Shown in pieces: positions 47,175 to 57,531 of a DNA stretch of 64,000 nucleotides. The notes under the pieces are model-generated. The model was not told where the DNA came from and did not search any database. It saw only the letters and a list, made by a program, of their open reading frames with translations. Source of the DNA: Protula sp. h YS-2021. Its lineage: Eukaryota > Annelida > Polychaeta > Sabellida > Serpulidae. Each line of letters opens with the position of its first letter. Position 1 is the first letter of the stretch. The DNA lies in contig OX457027.1 of the NCBI GenBank assembly GCA_949752745.1, positions 63,346,329-63,410,328 of the forward strand. The letters run 5' to 3'. A program made the position numbers and the translations under genes.

Positions 47175-47371
47175 CCCCTTATGAAAGAATTGAAAGAATG
47201 ACTCCTCATCAGCCACAACTACACCGAGTAAGTGAGCGAATATTTTCTCCATTCAGTTACGGCTTTTTTCGTAACCGCTGTCTGCCAATTTGATCATGAT
47301 TTTGTCTGTGATTCTTGGATATATATTCTGTAGGTCACGGCTGGTCGCCATGTCCCTGGACATGCTTGTTT
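47175..47371 (+). repeat. 197-bp dispersed repeat D, copy 2
   Basis: Near-identical to 45631-45827 and in the same orientation, 1.5 kb downstream. The few differences include a short change near 47225 (GAGTAAGTGAG against GATCAAGTGAG). The two copies bracket satellite block four and the endonuclease-like fragment. Confidence 0.75.
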
Positions 47372-47480
47372 ATCAGGATCTGGAAGGTGGTCACGACAGG
47401 CAGGTTTTACTGCAAGTCTTTTTATCTTAAACTGGAAGGTGGGCACTATAACCAGGTTTTTACTTTCCGTACTCAGACTT
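47366..47480 (+). repeat. Minisatellite units (GGATCTGGAAGGTGGTC type)
   Basis: Two to three units of about 45 bp with ATCAGGATCTGGAAGGTGGTC, CAGGTTTTACTGCAAG and CTTTTTATCTTAAACTGG words. Related units occur at 37.1, 52.45, 56.6, 58.45 and 60.95-61.1 kb. Non-coding. Confidence 0.6.
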
Positions 47481-47487
47481 CAAATAC

Positions 47488-47930
47488 CATATCTCAGGTA
47501 AACAAAAAAATCTGGCAACGGCATTGGGACAGACAAAAGAATAACAAGCTGTTTGAAATCAGTCCTAATGTTGGTCATAAACTGCCTCCCTAAGTAATGT
47601 CCGGGATGATATGATAATACCTAGAGCAGGAATAGAACATACATATGTGAGTCATAAAACATCTTTGAAAATGAGGGTGTCAGGAACGTTGCGCAGTAAA
47701 ACATATTATAATGGACTGTACCGATTTCCAAGACGCCCTCTCACGTCATTTCAGAGTTGACCCTTTGAGGGAGCTGTTTGATGAAGTAGAATCGATTAAA
47801 ATTATGCAGTTTTTAAAAGAATTCAGCCTGTATCCGTATTTCTAGACGCTGCTTATTTTATAGTTTTAGATTATACAAGGCTTTAACTGAAGTGGATTTT
47901 AACTGATAATATTGTTTGCTGGTCACCAAT
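47488..47930 (+). pseudogene. I-like retrotransposon ORF2 3' fragment
   Basis: Translation gives KKIWQRHWDRQKNNKLFEI and VGHKLPP, a diverged match to the C-terminal part of the I-like ORF2 of 38665-42315 (KNLWQQYWDEQTDNKLYQI, VGRKLPS). It continues through a frame break to a VKHIIMDCTDF-like knuckle and a final VDPLRELFDEV block near 47755. Only the region after RNase H plus some 3' UTR is left. The similarity stops near 47930, just where the tyrosine-recombinase element appears to begin. Confidence 0.7.
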
Positions 47931-48470
47931 TATAAGGATTTTGTTGGTAAATAAAATCCCCTAATTACAGCAAGGGGCAGTCCTTGTTTGTTATTCGGGA
48001 ACGTTCATTGGCTGAAAAATAATGTGAGTCTCGCATCGTGTGGATCTGCAGGCTTTCTCCTGAATGAGTACTCACTTTTCGTGTAGCGCGCCAGTGTTAA
48101 GACGGAGATAGTTAAAATGTTATAATCTGAATTGCTGCATGTATATATCTGTTGGTTAGAAGGCTTACGGGTTAAAAATCAGGATTTAGAGTTACTCGGA
48201 TTTATAAAGCGTGGCTAGTACGAACATTATTAGTTGATGCTCTAGCAATTTCTGGACTGTGCGGGAATTTCGCCTGCTGTGTAATGACTGCGTGCTCGTG
48301 AGACGGTTGATTGCAGCTTAATTAATGGCTGTTTAATTCGACAGTTGCCTTTTCTGGCTTATCATAGTGTGGGATTTTATCTGCTGTTTAAAGACTGTGT
48401 GCCGTGCTCGGTGGATTACACACTTAATTAACTGCGATTTGTTTGGCTATTTGGACTTATCAAAGATAAG

Positions 48471-49340
48471 ATGGCACCGAAAAAACGCCCTACTACTGCA
48501 GAAGATAAGCCACCTAAAAAACCGAAAGCGTCCAAGATTGACAGGTTAACGTCTATTGTGGAGTCCCTGGAAGCAAGAATTACAACCTTTGAGAAACGTC
48601 TCCATACCACGCCAGACCATACTCCTATCGAAGCGGTACAAACGCCACAGGAGGACATGACTCTAGATGACCTCAGGCAAATGGCACCATTGAACAGCCG
48701 GGTGGACTCCATTTTGCAACAACGTCCAACACCGGAGCTTTCTACGGCCGGAACTTCAAGTAAGACTAGCAAAAACCCCCGCCTGTCCGCAGCTCGCCCG
48801 GTTCGTATGTCTATTCTGTGGCCCCATCAGATGATACACCGCGCCGGGGCCAAAGATCTCGCCTTTGATGATATCACGCTGGCAGAATATGTCGCGGGAA
48901 CATGCAATATTATTCAACTTCCGGAGATCTCCCAACTGGAAAAAGACTGTAGAATAGACCATATGAAATATATGATGTCTCTCGTTGCTGTCTTCCCATG
49001 GCCCAGGGTCCGTTCTCTGTATGCAGCAGCGCTTGAAGATATTCAAGGTGGTATGAGGCAATGGCCGGACTCACTGTCCTCCCTGAAAGAAACCATGTTG
49101 CTGTCTCACCAGCCCAACGGCCCATCGAGAAAAAGCGCCAGTCCTCAGCTTTGCCGCAAGTATAACTTTGATACTTGCATGTTTCCACACTGCAAGTTTC
49201 ATCATGCCTGCATCCATTGCTGGAACGAGTCCGGATCCCTACTGTCACATCCAGTTCGCGACTGTCCCCAAGGGAAGATCAACACCCACAGACCGGCAAA
49301 AAACGGAGAAGGCAATACGAAGACAACATACCCTCGATAA
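48471..49340 (+). CDS. Gag-like ORF of the YR retrotransposon
   Basis: 289 codons. The N-terminus is basic and rich in Lys/Pro (MAPKKRPTTAEDKPPKKPKA), followed by a short coiled coil (IVESLEARITTFEKRL). The C-terminus has a C-x7-C-x4-C-x3-H finger (CRKYNFDTCMFPHCKFHH, residues about 225-242) and directly after it CIHC...H...C, spaced C-x2-C-x9-H-x4-C. Such fingers are common in Gag-like proteins of DIRS-order elements and probably bind element RNA. Its 3' end overlaps the start of the RT frame (from about 49175), the usual arrangement in this order. It is intact as far as I can see. Confidence 0.78.
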   Translation: MAPKKRPTTAEDKPPKKPKASKIDRLTSIVESLEARITTFEKRLHTTPDHTPIEAVQTPQEDMTLDDLRQMAPLNSRVDSILQQRPTPELSTAGTSSKTSKNPRLSAARPVRMSILWPHQMIHRAGAKDLAFDDITLAEYVAGTCNIIQLPEISQLEKDCRIDHMKYMMSLVAVFPWPRVRSLYAAALEDIQGGMRQWPDSLSSLKETMLLSHQPNGPSRKSASPQLCRKYNFDTCMFPHCKFHHACIHCWNESGSLLSHPVRDCPQGKINTHRPAKNGEGNTKTTYPR

Positions 49341-51063
49341 ACAATACGTCGGGGGATACTGCTGCATTCACGCCTCTTCTTTATGATGTCGGTAACATGC
49401 TTTCGATTTATAATCAAGTTTGCAGTGTAAATGCGTCTAATGCCTCGGGGGCTTGTATTTCTGTACCCAGTAATCTTAACATACCACTATGGCGATCTTT
49501 GTTAGTTGACTATAGTGATAAGCGGGTATGTGATTATTTGCAATTTGGGTGGCCGATTAATTACCAAAGGGATTTTGCCCCACAGGGAGTGGAATTTAAT
49601 TATAATCACAGTTCCACAATCAGGCACGCTTATCGAGTTGATGAAGTGATAAACAGTGACTTAGCTATGGGGGCATTAATTGGTCCGTTTCAACAACCCC
49701 CACTGGGAACAACATTAACCTGCTCTCCCTTACAAGTGATATCTAAGGACCCCTCTAAATTAAGGGTGGTAGTGGATGCTAGTTTTCCCGAAGAATTATC
49801 TCTTAATGATGGAATTCCACAGACGACTTCTTAGGGCAACCATTTAAGTTATCCTATCCATCAGTGGAAATATTTGCAGAAATGGTGCGAAAAAAGGGCA
49901 AGGGTTGCCTTATGTTTAAAACAGATTTGTCAAACTTTTATAAACAGATTCCTATTTGCCCAAAAGACTGGAGTTTGTGTGGAATTATGTGGCGTGGTTT
50001 ATATTATCTTTATGTGCGTCAGTTTCTTGGCCTACGGTCCAGTGCGTTGGCGTGTCAGCGCACGTCGTTGTGTGTTAAGTACATAATGGGTCGCCAAGGG
50101 TATGAGATTTGTACTTATCTCGATGATTATGGTGGTGTTGAGGGGCCCCGCAAGGCACTTATGGCGTTTCAAACGTTAAGGCAGTTGTTGCAAAATCTTG
50201 GTTTGGCAGAGAATAAGCAAAAGGCTTGCTTTCCTAGCACGCGAATGGTTTTCCTAGGAATCCAATTTGATTCCTATGCACTTACGCTAACAATCCCACC
50301 TGAAAAGCTGCAGGTGTGTCGCCGGCTACTAAAGGAGTGGCTTGAATTTGCCTTTTGCACCAAGCGGCAGTTACAAAGTTTGGTTGGAAAATTGGTGCAC
50401 GTTTCGGCATGCATACGTGGGGGCAAAATATTTATTAACAGGATGCTTAATTTGCTGCGCAGTGTATCAGACAAACAGCAAGACTATTCGGTAAAACTGA
50501 CGGAAGAGTTCAAAGCAGATGTTAAATTCTTCTACTATTTTATGCATGACTTTAATGGGGTTTCTATTATGCGGGAACTTGAATGGTCGGTTCCCGGGGG
50601 AATATTTGCTAGTGATGCTAGTAAGACGGGTATTGCGGCGGTCAACTATTGCGAGAAGAGTTATTTCAGCATTACATTAAAAGAAGAACACCAATCTTTT
50701 TCTATTCACGTATTAGAAATGCTAGGGCTAATAGCAGCAGTTAAGGTGTTCGGTGGTCACTGGGGTGGCAAGAAAATAAAGGCGTACTGCGATAATCAAT
50801 GTACGGTCATAGCGGTAAACACCGGCAAATCCAGAGATATCATGATGCAGGCTTGTTTAAGGGAACTGTTTTACTGGCTATCTATCTATTCGTTTGAAGT
50901 ACAATGTGTTTACATACCAAGCAAAAGGAATATTTTCCCGGACATTTTGAGCAGGTTATGTGATGATAGGTATAAATGCCAGTTGCGAAAACTGATACGG
51001 AATGGAGACTGGAGACGAGTTCATGCACCGTATCAGTTACTGAGTTTCACGCACAGTTGGTGA
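49175..51063 (+). pseudogene. RT-RNase H of the YR retrotransposon, frameshifted
   Basis: Two pieces in different frames, 49175-49834 and about 49822-51063, with the break at about 49818-49821 (one-base indel). The first piece carries the RT N-terminal side: WPINYQRDFAP, GPFQQPPLG and SKLRVVVDASFP. The second carries the palm: CLMFKTDLSNFYKQIPI (first catalytic Asp), FLGLRSSALACQR and TYLDDYGG (catalytic DD). RNase H follows at about 50610-50960 with FASDASKTG, LEMLGLIAA, YCDNQCTV and FPDILSRL giving the D-E-D-D residues. All catalytic residues are present; only the frame break prevents a continuous product. The first 60 or so codons overlap the Gag-like ORF, and the true start is uncertain. 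Confidence 0.82.
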
Positions 51064-51091
51064 AAGAAGTAGTTAGTGTCACAGGCCTAAT

Positions 51092-52104
51092 GTGTTTTTT
51101 CTTTGTTTAGAGCTAAACCAGGCGGTGGTGAAGTCCTTGGATCGCCAGATTTACCAGGTCAAAGGGGATGCGTATGCCCTGGGAACCAATAAAAACAGAC
51201 ATTGTCAGATAAAGGCATTTTTGTTGTTCGCACTCTTTTGTAATTTTACTCCAGTTCCTGTATCGAGTGATAATTTACAACGTTATTTAATGTTTTTGGC
51301 ACGATCCGTGCAAACATTTCAGGCATTGAAAAATTACATGGATGGAGTTCGTTTTTACCACTGCCAACTAGGATATCAATTTGGAGTCTCCAAGACTTTC
51401 AAGTGCAACTGTTGTTAAGAGGGTTAAGAAAAAAATTGTCAGCGTGTGAGAGTCATAAATTACCAATTACTATCAACATACTTCGGCATATTTACTCTTG
51501 TTTAGATCTTACCAGTAAACTGCATGTCACTCTATGGGCATCATTTTTAGTGGCATTTTTCGGGTTTTTTAGAAAATCAAATGTGGTACCACCGAGTGCT
51601 CAGGCGTTTTGTTTAGATAAACATCTGTCTCGTGGTTCCTTTGTTAAAACGTCATTTGGATACTTAGTTAGCATTAAATGGTCCAAGACTGATCAATTTC
51701 ATCAGGCAACTCACCAAATTCCTCTTTCTGAAATACCCCAGTCACCCCTTTGCCCAGTTACGGCCTTGAAAAATATGTTTCAGCTAATACCTGCTCCAAA
51801 TAATTCTCCAGCCTTCGTTGTTCCATTTAAAGGACGAGTGTTAACTCTGACTCATTTTTCATTTGTAAGTTTTCTACGTAAATTCTTGCAACAGTGTGGA
51901 TATGACACCTCCCGGTTTTCTGGTCATAGTTTCAGGTCAGGGGGGTTACAGGAAGGGGCCAAATGTTCTAATATACTAACGTCTGATTTAATGACTCACG
52001 GTTTGTGGAAATCAGATGCTATTAAATGCAATTTTGATCGCTCTATTGCGGTTCGAAAAAAAGTCAGCTTGGCGCTTAAAGACAGGGTCTTGAAATCAGC
52101 ATGA
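51092..52104 (+). pseudogene. Tyrosine recombinase of the YR retrotransposon, broken
   Basis: Two pieces, 51092-51418 and about 51403-52104, joined across a one-base frame break near 51401-51404. The N-terminal SAM-like domain includes SDNLQRYLMFLARS. The catalytic domain has FGFFRKSN (first Arg), SIKWSKTDQ (possible Lys) and GHSFRSGG (H-x-x-R). In the C-terminal GLWKSDAIKCNF segment, alignment with the usual W-x-S-(D/N)-A-x-x-x-Y pattern puts Asn where the nucleophilic Tyr should be. In these elements the recombinase integrates a circular cDNA, so this copy should be dead. The GTG at 51092 is only the frame opening, and the native start may be joined to the preceding ORF. Confidence 0.82.
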
Positions 52105-52330
52105 TGGACGGGATATTTCCCATTAAATTCTGTTTATAGATGGTTTAGGGTATTACTGTCCATCTGGTTTCTATTCTATTATTTTAAGTTCTTTTTTTTT
52201 GGCTGGTGTTTGGCGGAGTTTTGTATTTTAATTAGGGGCATCAGTGTTAAATCATGTCTCTTTGTATTGTGTATATTAATGCGGAAAAGCGTTGTGAATA
52301 AAATCCAGCCAAAATCAAGACAAAGTTTAT

Positions 52331-52449
52331 TTAATGGTTCCCAGTTTCCAATACCCTTGAGGTAATTATTGACGTGTATTGACACAACGCAACCCGATGA
52401 GGGTCGTTCCTGTCTTTAAACAACCCATATAACTATGCAACCAAATTTG
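52331..52449. other. Spacer after the YR element
   Basis: Short AT-rich spacer with nothing assignable. It contains AATTATTGACG at about 52366, a word also present near 54270 in an I-like fragment, which is too short to interpret. Confidence 0.35.
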
Positions 52450-52760
52450 CTTTACGTCTTTTTATCCGGATCTTAAAGGGTGGTAGATACAAATAGGTTC
52501 TTTTCCTAACCCCAACCCCTCCTGCCATCCCACACCGCCATATAATGTATGTACGACTCTAAACGCAACCTCCAACCCTTTAGTCAACGTTACAGTAAGG
52601 GTCTGTACTCAAAGTGTAATTATAGCCATAATGTATGTCTTGTCTTCGTGCATTCCCATCGGCCAAAAGATACTAAAACGGCATTCTTCATAACTGTGCA
52701 ACAGATGACTCCCCTCGGTAGGGAGTCATTTTGGTATCAAAAACTATTAGATGTCCCACT
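52450..52760 (+). repeat. Fragment related to the composite-element arm
   Basis: Starts with CTTTTTATCCGGATCTTAAA. It then follows the same order as the arm at 58500-58760: C-rich patch, CCATATAATGT / CCATCTAATGT, AACGCAACCTC / AACACTAACCCC, GGTCTGTACTCAAAGTG / GAGACCGTGCCCAAAGTG. It is clearly diverged. It shows that the arm sequence exists elsewhere in the locus outside the composite. Confidence 0.5.
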
Positions 52761-53149
52761 TTAAAAGTTAAAATTACTTTCAGGTACTACAAATATTCCG
52801 AAACGTTACATAATTACTCCCACATATGAAATTGCTTGGCAACCAAATGAAAACGCGTAATAGCTGTGTGTGAGTAACACACGAAAAGGTTACCCGAAAT
52901 GTTAAAAATAGCCATGCTAAATAGTTGAGTTGCCACTTTTTTTCAAGTGTGTCTAAAGAATGCAGGAACATCGGAGAATCTTCCCTGGAAAACGTTGAAA
53001 TCCCACGCGTACTTAATAATTGTGCTTGACGAACAAAGGAGCCGACAAAACGGGGAAGATGGGCGGAGTAGGAGGGGTTGATGTTAGATTCAGACTGCAA
53101 AATATGTCACCAATATATGGCGCCTTTCTTAATTTTCTATGAGATTAAT
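52761..53149. other. Intergenic, no gene recognised
   Basis: No feature supported. The 106-codon minus-strand frame at 52780-53100 has no family features. Confidence 0.4.
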
Positions 53150-53790
53150 GTTAGAAAAACCGCACGACTCACACAAGGAAAATAACTGCACAAAGTCTGA
53201 AGTCGATCCCACTTTCCGCTATCGATGTATATGTACCCAATGGCGTCATATGTCGTTTTCGTTCCTTCTACTCAGGGCAAAATTTGGCAGAATCTTTCTG
53301 GCCTACCAAACAAAATGTTCGTCAAGTTTCAACATTCCCTGATGGTTAACGGCTGAAAAATGCTGAAAAGATTAAAACGTAATGACGTCACCTACCTTTC
53401 TCAATTTTGCTGCACCCGTCAAAAGTTAAAGAACCGCTCGAAGAATTCTCATGTAAAATTTGAAGTCGATACGACTTTTCTGCGTCGAGATATTTTGTAC
53501 ATAAGACCTTGTTCACAATGTATACATACTTTACGTGATGACGTCATACATCATACTCGTGCGTTCTGCTTGCAAGATAATTTTTGCAGAATATTTGGGA
53601 TCTACAAATAGATAAGTTTCAACTTTCTCGAAGGTCATCGATTTAAATTTCGCATACAAGATTTTTATGTTATGACGTCATGCGCTAAGAATATAATATG
53701 CTTCAAAAATTGACAGAACCGTCCAACCTAACCAAGGAATAAACAGATCAAGTTTGTAGTCGGGTCGATCTAACTTGCACACAACATGTT
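53150..53790. repeat. Tandem repeat with TGACGTCA palindromes
   Basis: Roughly four diverged units of about 135-155 bp. Each contains an (A/G)ATGACGTCA(C/T)-like core (near 53238 as GGCGTCAT, 53382, 53540 and 53675), an AGAACCG(T/C)(C/T)-like word, a TTTGAAGTCGAT(A/C)C word and a CAAGTTTCAAC word. TGACGTCA is the classic CRE/ATF palindrome, but here it is part of a repeat and no neighbouring gene is seen. Confidence 0.55.
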
Positions 53791-54057
53791 GTTCAGAACA
53801 GAGTGGTACACAGACACACATGTACATGCATACACACAAACAGAACGTACAAACACCTTGTCTCCCCTTGGTTGGAAAGACATAAAAATTGTGCTGGTTG
53901 AACAGGTAGTTTAGGTCGTGAGGAGATTAGGAATGCTTAGCAGCTACCAAGGGTATCTAAAAATACAGAATTTGGGGGCTAGATGTGATCTTCGGTGTGA
54001 AATATGCATATTTTTGTATAACTAAGCATTGCTAAATATGAATATTTATCTGTTTCA
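53791..54057. other. Short intergenic stretch
   Basis: Begins with a CA-rich run (ACACAGACACACATG) and contains no recognised feature. Confidence 0.4.
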
Positions 54058-54335
54058 TATGTACCGATTTCCAAGACGCCCACTCACGTCATTTCAGAGT
54101 TGACTCTTTGAGGCAACTCTTCGATGAAGTATAACCTAGTAAAATTACACAATTTTTAAAAGAAATCAACCTGCATCTGTATTTCTAGAAGCTGCTTATT
54201 GTATGATTTTAGAATAGACATGGTTTCAAGTAACCTGGATTTAAGCTTGTGATATTATTTTCTAATCGCCGATTATTGACGCTAAGGGTCGATCGTGTCG
54301 TTAAACAAGTGATACAAGTAACTAACTCTGTTTCA
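54058..54335 (+). pseudogene. I-like retrotransposon 3' end fragment
   Basis: Starts at ACCGATTTCCAAGACGCCC and matches 47725-47930 almost base for base at first, then continues through the ORF2 stop and 3' UTR to GTCGTTAAACAAGTGATAC and AACTAACT. The last part parallels the 3' end of the complete element at 42450-42490. It is a second, 5'-truncated copy of the same subfamily as 47488-47930. Confidence 0.7.
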
Positions 54336-54504
54336 TATAGGGTTTGCAATCGAATCTCGGTCGAAACATGGCCCCTAACCGACACTTCGGGCATATTGGT
54401 TATTTTTACCCAATTGGAATATGCTGAAGCAAAGACACTGCATATGTTAAACAACAACACGCTTCTTTCTTGGCCTAACTGTGCTTTTCACTAAAGATTT
54501 TTTG

Positions 54505-55530
54505 CAAATGTACACATTTAGCCGAGCTACGTTTCTCTGAAATTGGCATCTACAGCATTACGCCGGGGGATATTTTTAACTGATTTGTCAAATTATGCAT
54601 TACATCTGTTTATTAGATTTAATTTTTATTCAAAAAAGAAACAGGAAAAAGATGAGATGACAGTTAGATTCTGTCTGATAATTTATAATTAGTTATAACA
54701 AATAGCAATTAATCATAATCATATTGTTTGATAATTTACAATAAATATCTTTTTAATTTATTGGTCAAGGAGAAGAAATGAAATAATCCAACAACGGATC
54801 CTTCTTTTGTTCATTTTTTCCACACCATAACACTACTTAAGTCATGTAAAACTATCTTTAAAACTACCGGAAAAGTCTAAATCATCTTGAATAATTAAGC
54901 AATTGAGTAATAGCAGTTCAGTGATAATTTCAATTTAATAACTTCTTACTATCATCTTAATGGCTCGATCATTGAAATGCTGTAAAATTTCAGCGTTTTG
55001 TATTTATTGTATCTTTCAATTGCGATTTGATAAATATCTCCAGCACATGATCACTGTAATTCTTAAGTGAACAATAAATCTTTGAAATCAAACAATAAAT
55101 GGATCAATACACTGTTGAATTTTAAATTAAATAAGTTTAAGCAACTACGATTAATTAAATAATTAATACCACAGCTTTCCAATATGGTCTCAAGAAAATG
55201 ATGAACTCAACGCTTAATTGAACGATATGGCTTTGAAATCCAGCAGTTCAATACAAGGACAAATAATGAAATAATTAATTGAGAGGTACTGCAATGTTTG
55301 ACAGCTTGAATCGTAAAGGGAAGTCATCCAAAATTATACATTATTATCCTACTTTTTGCCTGTTTCTGTTCCCCGACCAGTTAAAACGATACAACCCACA
55401 ATTTGATGATTCAGTCATAAAGATATTTCCTACAATTATAAATCTCAGCTAAATGCCGTAGATGCCATTTTCAACAACATTTCGCTAGGCAAAATGTCGT
55501 TCGGCTAAATGTTGGGATGCCGCGTTGCGC
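54505..55530 (-). mobile_element. TIR element, family P, copy 2
   Basis: GGCATCTACAGCATTACGCC near 54546 pairs with AATGCCGTAGATGCC near 55452-55466. Outside lie CATTTAGCCGA (54510) and its inverted match CGGCTAAATG (55502). The interior words AGCACATGATCACT (55043) and ATGGATCAATACAC (55098) are the reverse complement of words in copy 1 at 4455-5672, so the copies are in opposite orientation. Non-coding. Confidence 0.6.
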
Positions 55531-55834
55531 ATAAGTATGTTCTCAAACACTAAGGTTTAGTGCTTGTGTGTGCTGTTGGCTCAGCATGTCCAGATATTAA
55601 GGGAGGGGTTAATTGTGCAGTGGGAAAGATAGAAATTAGAACTGGCAAACAGCCATTGAGTGACGAGTATATTTAAGCATTTCCTTACCGAGTAAGACAA
55701 ATTTTGAAAAGTGTTGTTCATTAACTGTTTAATTTTTGTTCCTTTTATATTATGATTGTGACTGAAAATTCCATGAAAATGCTTGAGAACAAAGCAACTC
55801 ATTTGTTTGAAAAAGCGAGACTCCTATAGATGAT
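55531..55834. other. Spacer before the BEL/Pao region
   Basis: No clear coding match. It could be more decayed BEL/Pao sequence, but I see no diagnostic motif. Confidence 0.35.
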
Positions 55835-56049
55835 ATTCAATTTAAGGTTTCTGGGACTGACTGGGCTTTCTTGAAAAATTTGAATAAAAGGAGAACTCCA
55901 TGTTCTGCGACTGGAAAGCAAAATTAATACTACAGAGTAAAAGCCAAAGCTGCTCTCAAGTGCATGGAGGGGACGCTTCACTTCAAGGAAGGAAGACCCA
56001 GAAAACTTTCTTCAAAACAATCCCTCTGTGGCCGAGTCAAGGTTAAGAA
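55835..56049 (+). pseudogene. BEL/Pao pol remnant, left part
   Basis: Decayed pol-polyprotein sequence of a BEL/Pao LTR retroelement. A NLRFLGLTGL segment near 55837-55866 resembles the LRRFW-LE-IGI block upstream of the RT. A stretch ending in NPSVAESRLR (about 56016-56048) resembles the segment between the LPW motif and the RT. The frame runs directly up to the composite inverted-repeat element at 56050, and the following part of the same protein resumes at 62009. Several stops and frameshifts are present; no LTR or gag was identified upstream. Confidence 0.65.
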
Positions 56050-57529
56050 CACACATAATTTTGCCTCGTCACACTTTGTCAGTAGTTTGTCAAGAACTTG
56101 TCAGTTGATTGTCAGTTTGACAAGTTTGACCTCGTCAGGGTCTTGACGAGTTTCTGACCAATGCTTCGTCACACATTAACAAACACTTGTCGCTGTCTTG
56201 TCAGAAACTTGTCACAAATTTGTCAAGTATTGCGTCACCATGACGTCACATCCTTTTCAAAACAAGTGAAAACACGCGGACATCCTTTTCGAGATTTCTT
56301 AGGTTTTAATGAATATTACGAGACGTTTCAAATTATCACGTCTTAAAGACATGTTTAATGGATAAACCATGATTTAAGTGCACACATCATACACACATAA
56401 TATGCCTTTGTCAAAAATTTGTCAAAGTTGTCGAACTGACAAGTTTTACAATTTTGTACTATTTCAAAATTAAGATTATTATCTTATATAAATATGAAGG
56501 AATATGGGAACATGTTTAGCCATGTGGAATGTGCGACTATAAACTGAGCTTTTACTCTACGTCTTTTTTATCCTGATCTTTAAGGTGGTCACTGTAAAAG
56601 CTTTTAATGTAAGTCTTTTTCATCCGGGTCACGACAAGCAGGTCTTACTGTTTGTCTTTTCATCTGATTCCGGAAGGGGTGGCTAAAAACAGGTTTGCCT
56701 GTCTTTTTATCCGGATCTTGTAGGCTGTCGCTCGTAATGGGTTATGTCCTGTTATTTTTATCCGAAACATCTGAAAGATTAAGCTTTAGAGGCGGAAGCA
56801 TTGTAAGGCATGAAATTCCCAGGGCAATCCTTGCACATCAAATTGGTCAGGTTGACGAACTTGTGACAAGTTTCGACAATTTTATGACAAGTTGTTGACA
56901 AGTTTTGCAGTATTGTAATACATAATATATTGCACATGGCGGTTTACTTACGAATGCGTAAGCTGCAGATTTTGATATTTATACCACCAGTTGTTATTTT
57001 GATAGTTATACTATCAGGTTTTGTTATATTAAACACTAAAATGATCGAATTCATTTACCCTGTTTAATTACGTGCCAGTAAGTACACAATATACATTATT
57101 CATTGCAACATTGGGCGATAATACAATTTTCACAAATTTCACAAGCATTTTACAAACATCACAACTGATTTCAAAACATGCAGAGAATATGATGTGTGCA
57201 CCTGCATCATGGTTTATCCAATAAACATGTTTTTAAGACGTGATAATTTGAAACTTCTAGTAATATTCATTAAAACCTAAGAAATCTCAAAAAGGATGTC
57301 CGCGTGTTTTCACTTGTTTTGAAAAGGATGTGACGTCATAGTGACGCAATACTTGACAAATTTGTGACAAGTTTCTAACAAGATAGCGACAAGTGTTTGT
57401 CAATGTGTGACGAAGCATTGGTCAGAAACTCGTCAAGACCCTGACGAGGCCAAACTTGTCAAACTGACAATCAACTGACAAGTTCTTGACGAACTACTGA
57501 CAAAGTGTGACGAGGCAAAATTATGTGTG
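56050..57529. mobile_element. Small unit of the composite: 340-bp TIRs around a deleted arm
   Basis: The 340-bp end X (CACACATAATTTTGCC, dense TTGTCA words, TGACGTCA, then ATCCTTTTC and TTTTAATGAATATTA) is matched in reverse complement at about 57190-57529. Between them lies arm L1, which equals L2 minus two internal blocks (corresponding to about 57586-58297 and 58574-59147 of L2). On its own this 1480-bp piece has the form of a complete TIR element. Confidence 0.75.
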
Positions 57530-57531
57530 TA

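Larger units (their letters stand above)
47935..52330 (+). mobile_element. Tyrosine-recombinase retrotransposon (Ngaro-like)
   Basis: Gag-like ORF, RT-RNase H and tyrosine recombinase follow one another on the plus strand. There is no methyltransferase domain between RNase H and recombinase, which favours a Ngaro- or PAT-like member over DIRS1. Outer limits are estimates: the 5' side is bounded by the retrotransposon fragment ending near 47930, and the 3' side has AATAAA near 52299. I could not identify the inverted or split direct repeats expected at the ends. Two frame breaks and a substituted recombinase residue make this copy inactive. Confidence 0.75.

Noticed and set aside
47935..52400. 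Split direct or inverted terminal repeats for the YR retrotransposon
   Set aside because: Only short matches such as AATAAAATCC and AGGGGCA were visible between the two ends; too weak to call termini.
53370..53550. TGACGTCA as functional CRE promoter sites
   Set aside because: They occur as part of a tandem repeat with no gene start nearby.
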